From positions 1 through 56,101 of the forward strand of contig CAZNIP010000007.1 of assembly GCA_964573115.1 (NCBI GenBank): a stretch of 56,101 nucleotides of DNA, read 5' to 3'. The notes beneath the pieces were generated by a model that worked only from the letters and a program-made list of their open reading frames with translations, was not told where the DNA came from and made no database searches. A program made the translations under genes and the position numbers. Positions 43,075-52,036 of this stretch are shown here, one piece after another (position 1 is the first letter of the stretch; every line of letters begins with the position of its first letter). Source of the DNA: CAYOID01 sp964573115 (GTDB taxonomy: Bacteria > Desulfobacterota > Desulfovibrionia > Desulfovibrionales > Desulfothermaceae).

Positions 43075-43689
43075 ATGACCACCAAATCGACGTTCCTGCA
43101 ACTCAAAGAAACGGAACGGGCCCATCGTCGGGATCTGATTCTCGATGCGGCCACGACCCTGTTTGCCGAACGCCCCTTTCACGAGATCGGGATGCGGGAC
43201 ATCGCTGATGAGGCAGGGATCTCCCCGGCATCGATCTATCGCTACTTTTCCAGCCGGGACGACATCCTGGCCGAGATCCTCGATCAGGAAGTCCTGGAGG
43301 GGAGCCAGAGGCAGCAGGACAGGATCAAAAGAGGGACTGCCTCCTTTGAGCAGATAGCTGCCGGGATTGTCGACTTTTTTCTGGAAAAGGAGGCCACCTT
43401 CCAGATGCTCAGCCATTTTCTGCTCAAAGAGGAAGTGGATGAGGAAGCCAGGAAGAAGTTCGATTCCATCCAGGAGCACTATCTGGAGCAGTTTGACAAT
43501 GTTCTCGAGCAGGTCGGATGCGCCAGAGAGAATGTGCGCCTCTTCTCCCGGGCCTTTTTTGCCTCCATGCTCGGGATCGTCATGAGCTTCCGCAAGGATC
43601 CGGGACAGAGCCAGGGGGAGGTCAGGAAACAGGTCCACCGCCTGGCCCGGTTGAGCGCCACGGTGTTCAAAAACGGCATGCCCACGTGA
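43075..43689 (+). CDS. TetR-family transcriptional regulator
   Basis: The 204-residue protein has an N-terminal helix-turn-helix typical of TetR (ILDAATTLFAERPFHEIGMRDIADEAGISPASIYRYFSS in overlapping pieces around 20-60) and an all-helical ligand domain. The ligand and targets are unknown. ATG 43075 was chosen over 43042 because the TetR domain starts shortly after it. A perfect 10-bp hairpin follows the gene at 43697. Its neighbours are a possible TPR gene upstream and an M23 peptidase downstream; neither clearly explains its role. Confidence 0.87.
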   Translation: MTTKSTFLQLKETERAHRRDLILDAATTLFAERPFHEIGMRDIADEAGISPASIYRYFSSRDDILAEILDQEVLEGSQRQQDRIKRGTASFEQIAAGIVDFFLEKEATFQMLSHFLLKEEVDEEARKKFDSIQEHYLEQFDNVLEQVGCARENVRLFSRAFFASMLGIVMSFRKDPGQSQGEVRKQVHRLARLSATVFKNGMPT

Positions 43690-43696
43690 ACGCGCT

Positions 43697-43720
43697 GCCC
43701 TCCAGGCTGGCCTGGAGGGC
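43697..43720 (+). terminator. hairpin after the TetR gene
   Basis: A perfect 10-bp GC-rich stem (43697-43706 with 43711-43720) with a CTGG loop starts 8 bases after the stop codon. No U-tract follows, so it may stabilise the transcript end rather than terminate on its own. The rest of the gap to 43872 shows nothing else. Confidence 0.5.
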
Positions 43721-43872
43721 GGCATGTCCGGGTCTGGATGAGAGGCCGCCGGCCTGGAAGCTGCCTCCGCGTTGTGCAGCCGATGCAGGACATCGGACCC
43801 CCACTTCCGTCTGCGCCCAACAAGCCTGGATCACCATCTCCAAACCCCATTCGAGTTTGATCCGGACAGCAA

Positions 43873-43901
43873 TTGACTGGTTCCGGCTGATGACCTATTT
43901 T
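43873..43901 (+). promoter_or_regulatory. sigma-70-type promoter of the M23 peptidase gene
   Basis: TTGACT (43873-43878) and TATTTT (43896-43901) lie 17 bases apart, matching 5 and 4 of 6 consensus positions. The start codon is 84 bases downstream. Confidence 0.45.
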
Positions 43902-43984
43902 CGTCGGGTGTTGGCTCCAAAAGCCGTATTCAGCTCCAGAATTCAATTTCACTGCACAGCTCCATGCCTGTGAGAGAGGGCGCA

Positions 43985-45322
43985 ATGGCCAGACAACAAA
44001 GAGGAAAACAGAAATTCCTGCTCATTCTGCTGATCATCGTTCTTGCCGGCGGGTCCGGGACCTATCTGTACTTTGCCGAAGGAGAGAGCCCACAGCTCAG
44101 TTTTGCTCCCAGGCAGGCCTTTCTGTCTCCAAAGACCGAGATCGTGGTGGATGCCCGGGACACGAAATCCGGACTGGCCTCCCTGGAGGTGGTGGCCAGA
44201 CAGGGGACCACCGAGGTGGTGCTGCTGTCGCAAGACTACCCCAAAGGACAGAAGACCGCCTCAACCACGCTCAGCCTCGAGGGCCAGGGGCTTCGCGACG
44301 GTCAGGCCAAAGTGCTCCTCAGGGCCCGGGACCATTCCTGGACCAATTTCCTTCAGGGCAACCTGGTCCAGGAAGAGATCGACTTCGTTCTCGACTCCAA
44401 GCCGCCCAAGATCATCATGCAGACCTTCACCCACAATCTCAATCAGGGCGGATCAGGCCTGCTCGGGTTCAGGCTCTCGGAGGCATCCGGCAAGACCGGA
44501 GTCCAGATCAGGGATTCCTTTTTCCCTGCCTATGAGCAGCCCAATGGACTCTATCTCTGTTTTTTCTCCTTCCCGTATGACGCTCAGCCGGGTCAGGACA
44601 GACCCAGGGTCGTGGCCCGGGACCGGGCTGGAAACGTCTCCAGGATCGGATTCCACCATTATGTGAATGACAAGAATTTTTCCACGGTCAAGCTCCCGAT
44701 TTCTGACGGGTTTCTCCAGGCCAAGATGGGAGAGTTTGAAAGCCAGTTTCCTGAGGTCGACGACAATCTGCAGCTCTTTCTCAAGGTCAACCGGGAGTTG
44801 AGGGCCCAGAATCGCCAGACCCTCCTGGACGTCGGGACCCAGTCCTCGAGCTCGCCACTCTGGACGGGCAGCTTCCTGCGTCAGCCCGGGGCGGCCAGAC
44901 GGGCCTCTTTCGGCACGACTCGGCGATATGTCTACAACCAGAAGGTCGTTGACACCCAGACCCACCTGGGGATCGACCTGGCTTCGGTGGCTCAGGCCAA
45001 AGTCCCGGCCGCCAACAGCGGCCAGGTGGTCTACGCCGATTGGCTGGGCATCTACGGCCAGGTGATCATCATCGACCACGGTCTTGGTCTGCAGACCCTG
45101 TACGCCCATCTGTCCCAGATTGGCGTCGGCACGGGCGATGCCGTCCGCAAAGGCGAGATCATCGGCCGGACCGGGGCCACCGGGATGGCTGCAGGGGATC
45201 ACCTCCACCTCGGAGTCCTCGTCTCCGGGACTCCGGTCAATCCAGTTGAGTGGTGGGACAAGTCCTGGATCGAGAACAACATCAACGGCAAGCTTGCCCT
45301 GCGGAAGAAAGAAAAGGAGTAG
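43985..45322 (+). CDS. M23-family zinc endopeptidase (LytM type)
   Basis: The 445-residue protein has an N-terminal membrane anchor (about 10-28), a long beta-rich stalk, and a C-terminal M23 domain. Zinc ligands are visible as HLGID (His and Asp) and HLHLGV; the domain also has VVYADWLGIYGQVIIIDHG and LYAHLSQ. Such enzymes cleave peptidoglycan cross-links during cell elongation or division, or act as scaffolds if degenerate; here the zinc residues are intact. ATG 43985 is preferred over 43964 because GAGAGAGGG lies before it. A predicted promoter is 84 bases upstream. Confidence 0.88.
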   Translation: MARQQRGKQKFLLILLIIVLAGGSGTYLYFAEGESPQLSFAPRQAFLSPKTEIVVDARDTKSGLASLEVVARQGTTEVVLLSQDYPKGQKTASTTLSLEGQGLRDGQAKVLLRARDHSWTNFLQGNLVQEEIDFVLDSKPPKIIMQTFTHNLNQGGSGLLGFRLSEASGKTGVQIRDSFFPAYEQPNGLYLCFFSFPYDAQPGQDRPRVVARDRAGNVSRIGFHHYVNDKNFSTVKLPISDGFLQAKMGEFESQFPEVDDNLQLFLKVNRELRAQNRQTLLDVGTQSSSSPLWTGSFLRQPGAARRASFGTTRRYVYNQKVVDTQTHLGIDLASVAQAKVPAANSGQVVYADWLGIYGQVIIIDHGLGLQTLYAHLSQIGVGTGDAVRKGEIIGRTGATGMAAGDHLHLGVLVSGTPVNPVEWWDKSWIENNINGKLALRKKEKE

Positions 45323-45410
45323 GGTGGTGAGGGCCATGCACAGTGCATGTCGCTTTCCCGAAGTTGTCGATGGCTCCATTTCAGCCCTTCCGCCGGCTCT
45401 CATGAATCGC

Positions 45411-45491
45411 TTTGATCAAGGCAGAAACTTTCGGGCTGGCTCCTCTGACTGCTCCCCTTTTCCAAGGGGAGCTGCCCGCAGGGCTGAGGGG
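45411..45491. repeat. REP-like intergenic element, copy 1
   Basis: About 80 bases nearly identical to the end of the window (56022-56101). It contains a 9-bp stem (45451-45459 with 45464-45472, loop TTCC) and a second small stem GCCC-GCA-GGGC (45474-45484). In the other copy the second stem is GTCC-GCA-GGAC, a paired C-G to T-A change that keeps base pairing. It lies between the M23 gene and nfnA and has no coding potential. Confidence 0.85.
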
Positions 45492-45551
45492 TTCTATCTT
45501 TCGAAGTTTCAAACGAGCATGGACGGACAAGCCTCAATAGTGCAATGAGTT

Positions 45552-45580
45552 TTGACACAGGTTGAAAAGAAGGATAAACA
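45552..45580 (+). promoter_or_regulatory. candidate promoter of nfnAB
   Basis: A perfect TTGACA (45552-45557) is followed after 17 bases by TAAACA (45575-45580), which matches the -10 consensus at only 3 of 6 bases. It lies about 40 bases before the nfnA start codon. The remaining part of this 298-base gap holds the REP-like element. Confidence 0.4.
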
Positions 45581-45620
45581 CGTAGCGTTGAGGTAAGGGC
45601 AGTCAAACCTGGAGGTGGAG

Positions 45621-46457
45621 ATGTTTGAGATTCTACAACGAGAGGAGATGGCTCAGGGTTCTGTGGTCCGCAATGAGATCAGTGCTCCCAGGATAGCAAG
45701 CAAGGCCCAGCCCGGCCAGTTTGTCATTCTCAGGGCCAATGAAAAAGGTGAGCGAATCCCTCTGACCATGGCTGACACCAACAAGAAACGGGGAACAATC
45801 ACTATCATCTACCAGGTCGTGGGCAAATCAACGGCCATGTTCGGCAGGATGCAGGTCGGGGAAAAATTTCAGGACATCATCGGTCCCCTGGGCAAACCCA
45901 CGGAGATCGAGAATGTTGGCACGGTGGTCTGTGTCGGCGGTGGGACCGGCGTGGCGGTGATGTACCCGATCACCAAGGCCTTGAAGGAGGCCGGCAACAG
46001 GGTCGTGGCCATCATCGGGGCCAGGACAAAGGACCTGCTGATCATGGAAGAGGACATGAAGGCCGCTTCCAATGATTTTCACGTCTGTACGGACGATGGC
46101 TCTTACGGGCATCACGGGTTCGTGACCGACAAGCTCAAGGAGGTTCTGGATGCGGAAACGGTCAATCTGGCCGTGGGCATCGGTCCGGTGCCGATGATGA
46201 AGTTTGTGACCAGGATCACCAAGGAGTATGATGTCAAGACCCTGGTCAGCCTGAACTCGATCATGGTCGACGGAACCGGCATGTGCGGCTGCTGCCGGGT
46301 CAGCGTTGGCGGGGAGACCAGGTTCACCTGTGTCGACGGTCCTGAGTTTGACGGCCACAAGGTCGACTTTGAAGAACTGACCAACCGTCTCCAGGCTTAC
46401 ACCCAGCTGGAAAGGCAGGCCTATGAGAAGTACAAGTGCGAGTGCCAGACCGGCTAG
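45621..46457 (+). CDS. nfnA: NADH-dependent ferredoxin:NADP oxidoreductase, NfnA subunit (SudB-like)
   Basis: The 278-residue protein has a ferredoxin-reductase fold with an N-terminal FAD domain, an NAD(P) domain with VCVGGGTGVAVMYP (about 97-110), and a C-terminal [2Fe-2S] group in MCGCCRV...FTCVDGPEF. This is the small subunit of NfnAB, also called sulfide dehydrogenase SudB. With NfnB it couples NADH and reduced ferredoxin to make two NADPH by flavin-based bifurcation, or the reverse, in the cytoplasm of anaerobes. ATG 45621 follows GGAGGTGGAG; a GTG at 45615 lies inside that ribosome site. nfnB follows 84 bases later. Confidence 0.92.
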   Translation: MFEILQREEMAQGSVVRNEISAPRIASKAQPGQFVILRANEKGERIPLTMADTNKKRGTITIIYQVVGKSTAMFGRMQVGEKFQDIIGPLGKPTEIENVGTVVCVGGGTGVAVMYPITKALKEAGNRVVAIIGARTKDLLIMEEDMKAASNDFHVCTDDGSYGHHGFVTDKLKEVLDAETVNLAVGIGPVPMMKFVTRITKEYDVKTLVSLNSIMVDGTGMCGCCRVSVGGETRFTCVDGPEFDGHKVDFEELTNRLQAYTQLERQAYEKYKCECQTG

Positions 46458-46541
46458 CTGACATGCAGCAACCTGACGCGTCTTCGTTATGTCAAGGACT
46501 CGATGTGAGCACACAGGATCAAGCGGAAGAGGGAGGAGCTC

Positions 46542-47957
46542 ATGGCCCAGACAAAGGATAAAAAGGAAAAGATTCCCCGTCAGCAGATGCCCGAACAGGA
46601 ACCCAAAGTGCGGGCCAAGAACTTTGACGAAGTTCCAACGGGGTACACCGTAGAACTGGCCCAGCAGGAAGCGGCGCGGTGCCTGCAATGCAAAAAACCG
46701 ACATGCATCGATGGCTGTCCGGTGGAAATCGACATCCCGGCCTTCATCCAGCACATCAAAGAGGGAGAGTTCACCAAGGCCATCCGCAAGATCTGGGAAA
46801 AGAACAGCCTTCCCGCCATCTGCGGCCGGGTCTGCCCCCAGGAGGATCAGTGCGAGGGGTCCTGTATTCTGGCCAAAAAGGGCGAGCCAGTGGCCATCGG
46901 CAACCTGGAGCGCTTTGCAGCCGACCATGAACGGCGCTACGGTACCGGAGAGCTCCCCCCCAAGAAGAAGGCCACAAGCAAGAAGGTGGCTGTGGTCGGA
47001 TCAGGGCCGGCCGGCTTGACAGTGGCCGGGGACCTGATCCTCAAGGGCCATGACGTGACCGTGTTCGAAGCCTTTCACAAGGGCGGCGGGGTGCTCATCT
47101 ACGGCATTCCGGAGTTCAGACTGCCCAAGGAAATCGTGGCCTCGGAGCTCCATTTTCTGGAGAAACTGGGGGTCAACATCGAATGCAACGCTGTGGTCGG
47201 CAAGACCATCACCATGGACGAGCTCTTTGACGAGTGGGGGTTCGATGCGGTGTTCATCGGTGTCGGGGCTGGGTTGCCCAGGTTCCTGAACATCCCCGGC
47301 GAGAACCTCATCGGCATCTACTCGGCCAACGAGTACCTGACCCGGGCCAACCTGATGAAGGCCTACCTCTTCCCGGACTACGACACCCCCCTGGCCGTGG
47401 GCAAGGACGTGGTCGTCCTCGGGGCTGGAAACGTGGCCATGGATTCGGCCAGGACCGCTTTGCGCATGGGGGCCGAAAAGGTCCGCATCGTCTACAGGCG
47501 CTCCAGGGATGAGATGCCGGCCAGGGAGGCTGAGATCCACCACGGGGAGGAGGAAGGCATCGAGTTTTTCCTCCTGACCGCCCCCAAGCGCTTTCTGGCC
47601 GATGACCAGGGCCGGGTCAAGGGCATGGAATGCATCAAGATGGAGCTTGGCGAACCGGACGACTCGGGTCGACGCCGCCCTGTTCCGGTGGAAGGCTCAG
47701 AGTTCGAGCTCGACTGCGACCTGGCGGTGATCGCTGTGGGAGCCGATGCCAATCCTCTGCTGACATCCACGACTGAAGACCTGGACCTGACCAGGCGGGG
47801 CTACATCGTGGCCGATCCGAAAACCGGCAAGACCTCGAAAAAAGCGGTCTGGGCCGGCGGGGACATCGTCACCGGGCAGGCCACGGTCATTCTGGCGGCC
47901 GGGGCCGGCCGCATGGCCTCCAACTCGATTCACGACTATCTGAGCATCGGCTGGTGA
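46542..47957 (+). CDS. nfnB: NADH-dependent ferredoxin:NADP oxidoreductase, NfnB subunit (GltA/SudA-like)
   Basis: The 471-residue flavoprotein has two cysteine groups near the N-terminus for [4Fe-4S] clusters (CLQCKKPTCIDGCPVEIDIP and CGRVCPQEDQCEGSC), then an FAD-binding GSGPAGLTVAGDL and an NAD(P)-binding GAGNVAMDSARTALRMGA. Alone it looks like the 'homotetrameric glutamate synthase' small chain, but the adjacent nfnA makes it the bifurcating NfnB. It should supply NADPH in a cell whose catabolism yields reduced ferredoxin, such as from Kor and AOR here. A GGGAGGAG ribosome site precedes ATG 46542. Confidence 0.92.
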   Translation: MAQTKDKKEKIPRQQMPEQEPKVRAKNFDEVPTGYTVELAQQEAARCLQCKKPTCIDGCPVEIDIPAFIQHIKEGEFTKAIRKIWEKNSLPAICGRVCPQEDQCEGSCILAKKGEPVAIGNLERFAADHERRYGTGELPPKKKATSKKVAVVGSGPAGLTVAGDLILKGHDVTVFEAFHKGGGVLIYGIPEFRLPKEIVASELHFLEKLGVNIECNAVVGKTITMDELFDEWGFDAVFIGVGAGLPRFLNIPGENLIGIYSANEYLTRANLMKAYLFPDYDTPLAVGKDVVVLGAGNVAMDSARTALRMGAEKVRIVYRRSRDEMPAREAEIHHGEEEGIEFFLLTAPKRFLADDQGRVKGMECIKMELGEPDDSGRRRPVPVEGSEFELDCDLAVIAVGADANPLLTSTTEDLDLTRRGYIVADPKTGKTSKKAVWAGGDIVTGQATVILAAGAGRMASNSIHDYLSIGW

Positions 47958-48001
47958 ACCGGGTCACTTGACCTTTTCTGCAGCACATTCCGCGACACTG
48001 G

Positions 48002-48041
48002 ACGCGGCCTCTGCCTGGGCGGCACTGGCCGCGTTTTTTTT
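48002..48041 (+). terminator. intrinsic terminator of nfnAB
   Basis: ACGCGGCC (48002-48009) pairs with GGCCGCGT (48027-48034) around a 17-base loop, and a run of eight T's (48034-48041) follows. It lies 45 bases after the nfnB stop. Confidence 0.85.
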
Positions 48042-48104
48042 CACCCTCCCCATCCCTCCTTGCCGGGGGTTATGGCGGCAGGCCGGGCAGCTCCGCAGGC
48101 CGCC

Positions 48105-48133
48105 TTGACACGCCTGGAGCGAGTTGTTATCAA
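48105..48133 (+). promoter_or_regulatory. sigma-70-type promoter of hrcA
   Basis: TTGACA (48105-48110) is followed after 17 bases by TATCAA (48128-48133; 4 of 6 consensus). The expected start near 48140 falls inside the CIRCE operator, which fits HrcA repression by blocking initiation. Confidence 0.65.
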
Positions 48134-48134
48134 T

Positions 48135-48161
48135 TTAGCACTCAAAAGACCGGAGTGCTAA
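48135..48161. promoter_or_regulatory. CIRCE operator (HrcA-binding site)
   Basis: TTAGCACTC-N9-GAGTGCTAA is an exact match to the CIRCE consensus, both arms and spacer. It lies 12 bases before the hrcA start codon and overlaps the predicted transcription start. It should bind HrcA and repress the hrcA heat-shock locus until GroEL or heat titrates the repressor. Confidence 0.97.
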
Positions 48162-48173
48162 AGAGAGAATCCT

Positions 48174-49208
48174 ATGTCCTTAGATCCCAGACAAATAGAA
48201 GTTTTAGGCATCATCATCCACGCCTTTATCGAGAGTGCGACTCCGGTGGGTTCCAGGTATGTGGCCAAGAAGTCGACCTTGAGCCTCAGCCCGGCCAGCA
48301 TGCGGAACATCATGGCCGACCTGACCGAAATGGGCTATTTGACGCAGCCGCACACTTCGGCCGGACGGATTCCCACCAGCAAGGCCTTCCGCTACTACAT
48401 GGAGTCGATTTTCAAACCGGCGATGCTCTCCCCCAGGAATCGGGAGACGATCAAGGATTCCCTGAGCGAGGCCGGCCTGGGATTCACCGATGTCCTGGAG
48501 CACGCCTCGAAGCTCATTTCCAACCAGAGCAGCCAGGTCGGCATGGCTGTGGCGCCGCGAAGGAGCACGGTCCGCTTTCACCAGATCGATTTTGTCCTCG
48601 TCCGGCCAGGACTGGTCATGGCCATCATGATCCTCCAGGGGGGGATCGTCCAGAACCGACTCCTGGCCGTGGAGGAGAAGATCGGGACCGACGAGCTGAT
48701 CAAGTTCAGCAACTACCTGAACGACAAGTTTCAGGGCCGGACGCTGCTGGAGGTCAAGAAAAAAATCATCGACGAGATGAAGCAGGCTGAAAACCAGTTC
48801 AACGCCATGTATTTCAGGGCCCTCGACCTGGCCAGAAACGCGGTCAACACCCCGCAGTCAGACCGGGAAATTTTCGTGGAAGGGATGATCAACGTTCTGA
48901 ACCGCGGGGAGCAGGTCGATTTCGCCAGCATGCGGGAGCTGCTGGAGTTCCTGGAGCAGAGGTCGAACCTGCTCGGAATCCTGGACAGGATTTCCGAGAC
49001 CCAGGGCCTGATCGTCTCCTTTGGAACGGAGTTCTATGGGCCGGAGCTGGAGGGCTGGAGCCTGATCTCCTCTCCCTACACCTACAAGGGACAGCCTCTG
49101 GGGCTGGTGGGGACCATCGGGCCCATTCACATGGACTACACAAAAATGGTTCCTATGGTTGACTACGTCGCCAAGATGCTTACTGATATTCTCGAGACCA
49201 GATTTTGA
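48174..49208 (+). CDS. hrcA: heat-shock repressor HrcA
   Basis: The 344-residue protein is a full-length HrcA. It has the winged-helix N-terminus with SATPVGSRYVAKK and PASMRNIMADLTEMGYL, followed by HTSAGRIPTSKAFRYYM, and a GAF-like domain ending IGPIHMDYTKMVPMVDYVA. HrcA represses class I heat-shock genes through CIRCE and is kept active by GroEL. It begins the hrcA-grpE-dnaK cluster and represses its own promoter through the CIRCE at 48135. The ribosome site before ATG 48174 is weak (AGAGAGAAT). Confidence 0.97.
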   Translation: MSLDPRQIEVLGIIIHAFIESATPVGSRYVAKKSTLSLSPASMRNIMADLTEMGYLTQPHTSAGRIPTSKAFRYYMESIFKPAMLSPRNRETIKDSLSEAGLGFTDVLEHASKLISNQSSQVGMAVAPRRSTVRFHQIDFVLVRPGLVMAIMILQGGIVQNRLLAVEEKIGTDELIKFSNYLNDKFQGRTLLEVKKKIIDEMKQAENQFNAMYFRALDLARNAVNTPQSDREIFVEGMINVLNRGEQVDFASMRELLEFLEQRSNLLGILDRISETQGLIVSFGTEFYGPELEGWSLISSPYTYKGQPLGLVGTIGPIHMDYTKMVPMVDYVAKMLTDILETRF

Positions 49209-49235
49209 GGTCTTTTCAAAAGTTTTTGCGAAAAG

Positions 49236-49280
49236 GCCCCTTGAAACGACGGTGTTGTGTCAGCTTCGAGGGGCGTTTTC
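49236..49280 (+). terminator. terminator/attenuator between hrcA and grpE
   Basis: GCCCCTTGAA (49236-49245) pairs with TTCGAGGGGC (49265-49274) with one G-T, followed by GTTTTC. It lies 28 bases after the hrcA stop and just before the grpE ribosome site, so it probably reduces read-through rather than stopping it entirely. Confidence 0.6.
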
Positions 49281-49298
49281 TTGTTCAGGAGGATGTGC

Positions 49299-49892
49299 AT
49301 GTCTGAAAAGAGAGACCGTTCGAAGAACGAAGAGGACAAGGTCACGGTTCAGGCTGGGGATGGAGAGGCCCAGTCTTCGGCTGCCGCCGAGGAGCAGGGC
49401 CGGATCAGCCAGGAGGATCTGCAGGCTCTGTGCCAGGAGAGGGTTTGCCCGGAGTGCCCTGAAAAAGAGGCCATGGACAATGAAATCCTGAGGGTCAAAG
49501 CCGATGCTGACAACTTCAGGAAACGGCTGTCCAGGGAAAAAGAGCAGCAGTGCACCTTTGCCACCCAGACCCTGATGGAGGACATCATTCCGGTCATCGA
49601 CAACCTCGAGCTGGCCGTGGGACATGGGACCAAGGTCGAGGCCTGCAGGGACCTCGTTCAGGGCGTGGAGATGACCCTGAAGATCATGCTGGACACCCTG
49701 GGCAAGCACGGGCTGAAACAGATCGAATGCTCTGAGGGCGACTGCTTCGACCCGGCCTGGCACGAAGCCCTGGCCGAAGAACCCCGGAGCGACCTGGAAA
49801 GCGGCCTGGTCTGTCAGGTCATGCAGAAGGGCTACAAGATCCATGATCGCGTTGTTCGCCCAGCCAAGGTCATGGTCAGCAAAAATTGTTAG
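49299..49892 (+). CDS. grpE: nucleotide exchange factor GrpE
   Basis: The 197-residue protein shows the GrpE plan: a charged N-terminus, a long coiled helix, and conserved RVKADADNFRKRL, DIIPVIDNLELAV and the C-terminal beta domain with FDPAWHEAL and GYKIHDRVVRPAKVMVS. GrpE releases ADP from DnaK. It has unusual cysteines near residue 45-52 (CQERVCPECPE), which could form a redox or metal site. ATG 49299 is six bases after AGGAGG; ATG 49293 directly abuts it and is less likely. dnaK follows 92 bases later. Confidence 0.95.
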   Translation: MSEKRDRSKNEEDKVTVQAGDGEAQSSAAAEEQGRISQEDLQALCQERVCPECPEKEAMDNEILRVKADADNFRKRLSREKEQQCTFATQTLMEDIIPVIDNLELAVGHGTKVEACRDLVQGVEMTLKIMLDTLGKHGLKQIECSEGDCFDPAWHEALAEEPRSDLESGLVCQVMQKGYKIHDRVVRPAKVMVSKNC

Positions 49893-49910
49893 AAATTGAT
49901 GCCAGCCCCC

Positions 49911-49938
49911 TTTACTTGGGGCAAATCAATCTTACATT
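49911..49938 (+). promoter_or_regulatory. possible internal promoter before dnaK
   Basis: TTTACT (49911-49916) and TACATT (49933-49938) are 16 bases apart, each 4 of 6 consensus. A small GCCCC/GGGGC stem (49905-49922) overlaps the first hexamer. dnaK may have a separate promoter here, but there is no CIRCE and the match is weak. Confidence 0.3.
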
Positions 49939-49984
49939 ACAGCCAAGCATTTTTTGCAGGAAATTTTTCCGAGGAGGATAAGGT

Positions 49985-51904
<1,920 letters not shown>

Positions 51905-51965
51905 ATCGGATTCGGGGAGGACGGCCTCTGCCTTGACAGGTTCCGATCCCCTTTCTATACCTAGG

Positions 51966-52002
51966 CCTGGTCATCGGGGACACCCGATGGCCAGGTTTTT
52001 TT
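51966..52002 (+). terminator. intrinsic terminator of dnaK
   Basis: CCTGGTCATCGGG (51966-51978) pairs with CCCGATGGCCAGG (51983-51995) with one G-T around GACA, followed by seven T's. It lies 61 bases after the dnaK stop. Confidence 0.93.
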
Positions 52003-52036
52003 ATGTCGTCACACTCGACCGGGAGATTTCCCCTGT

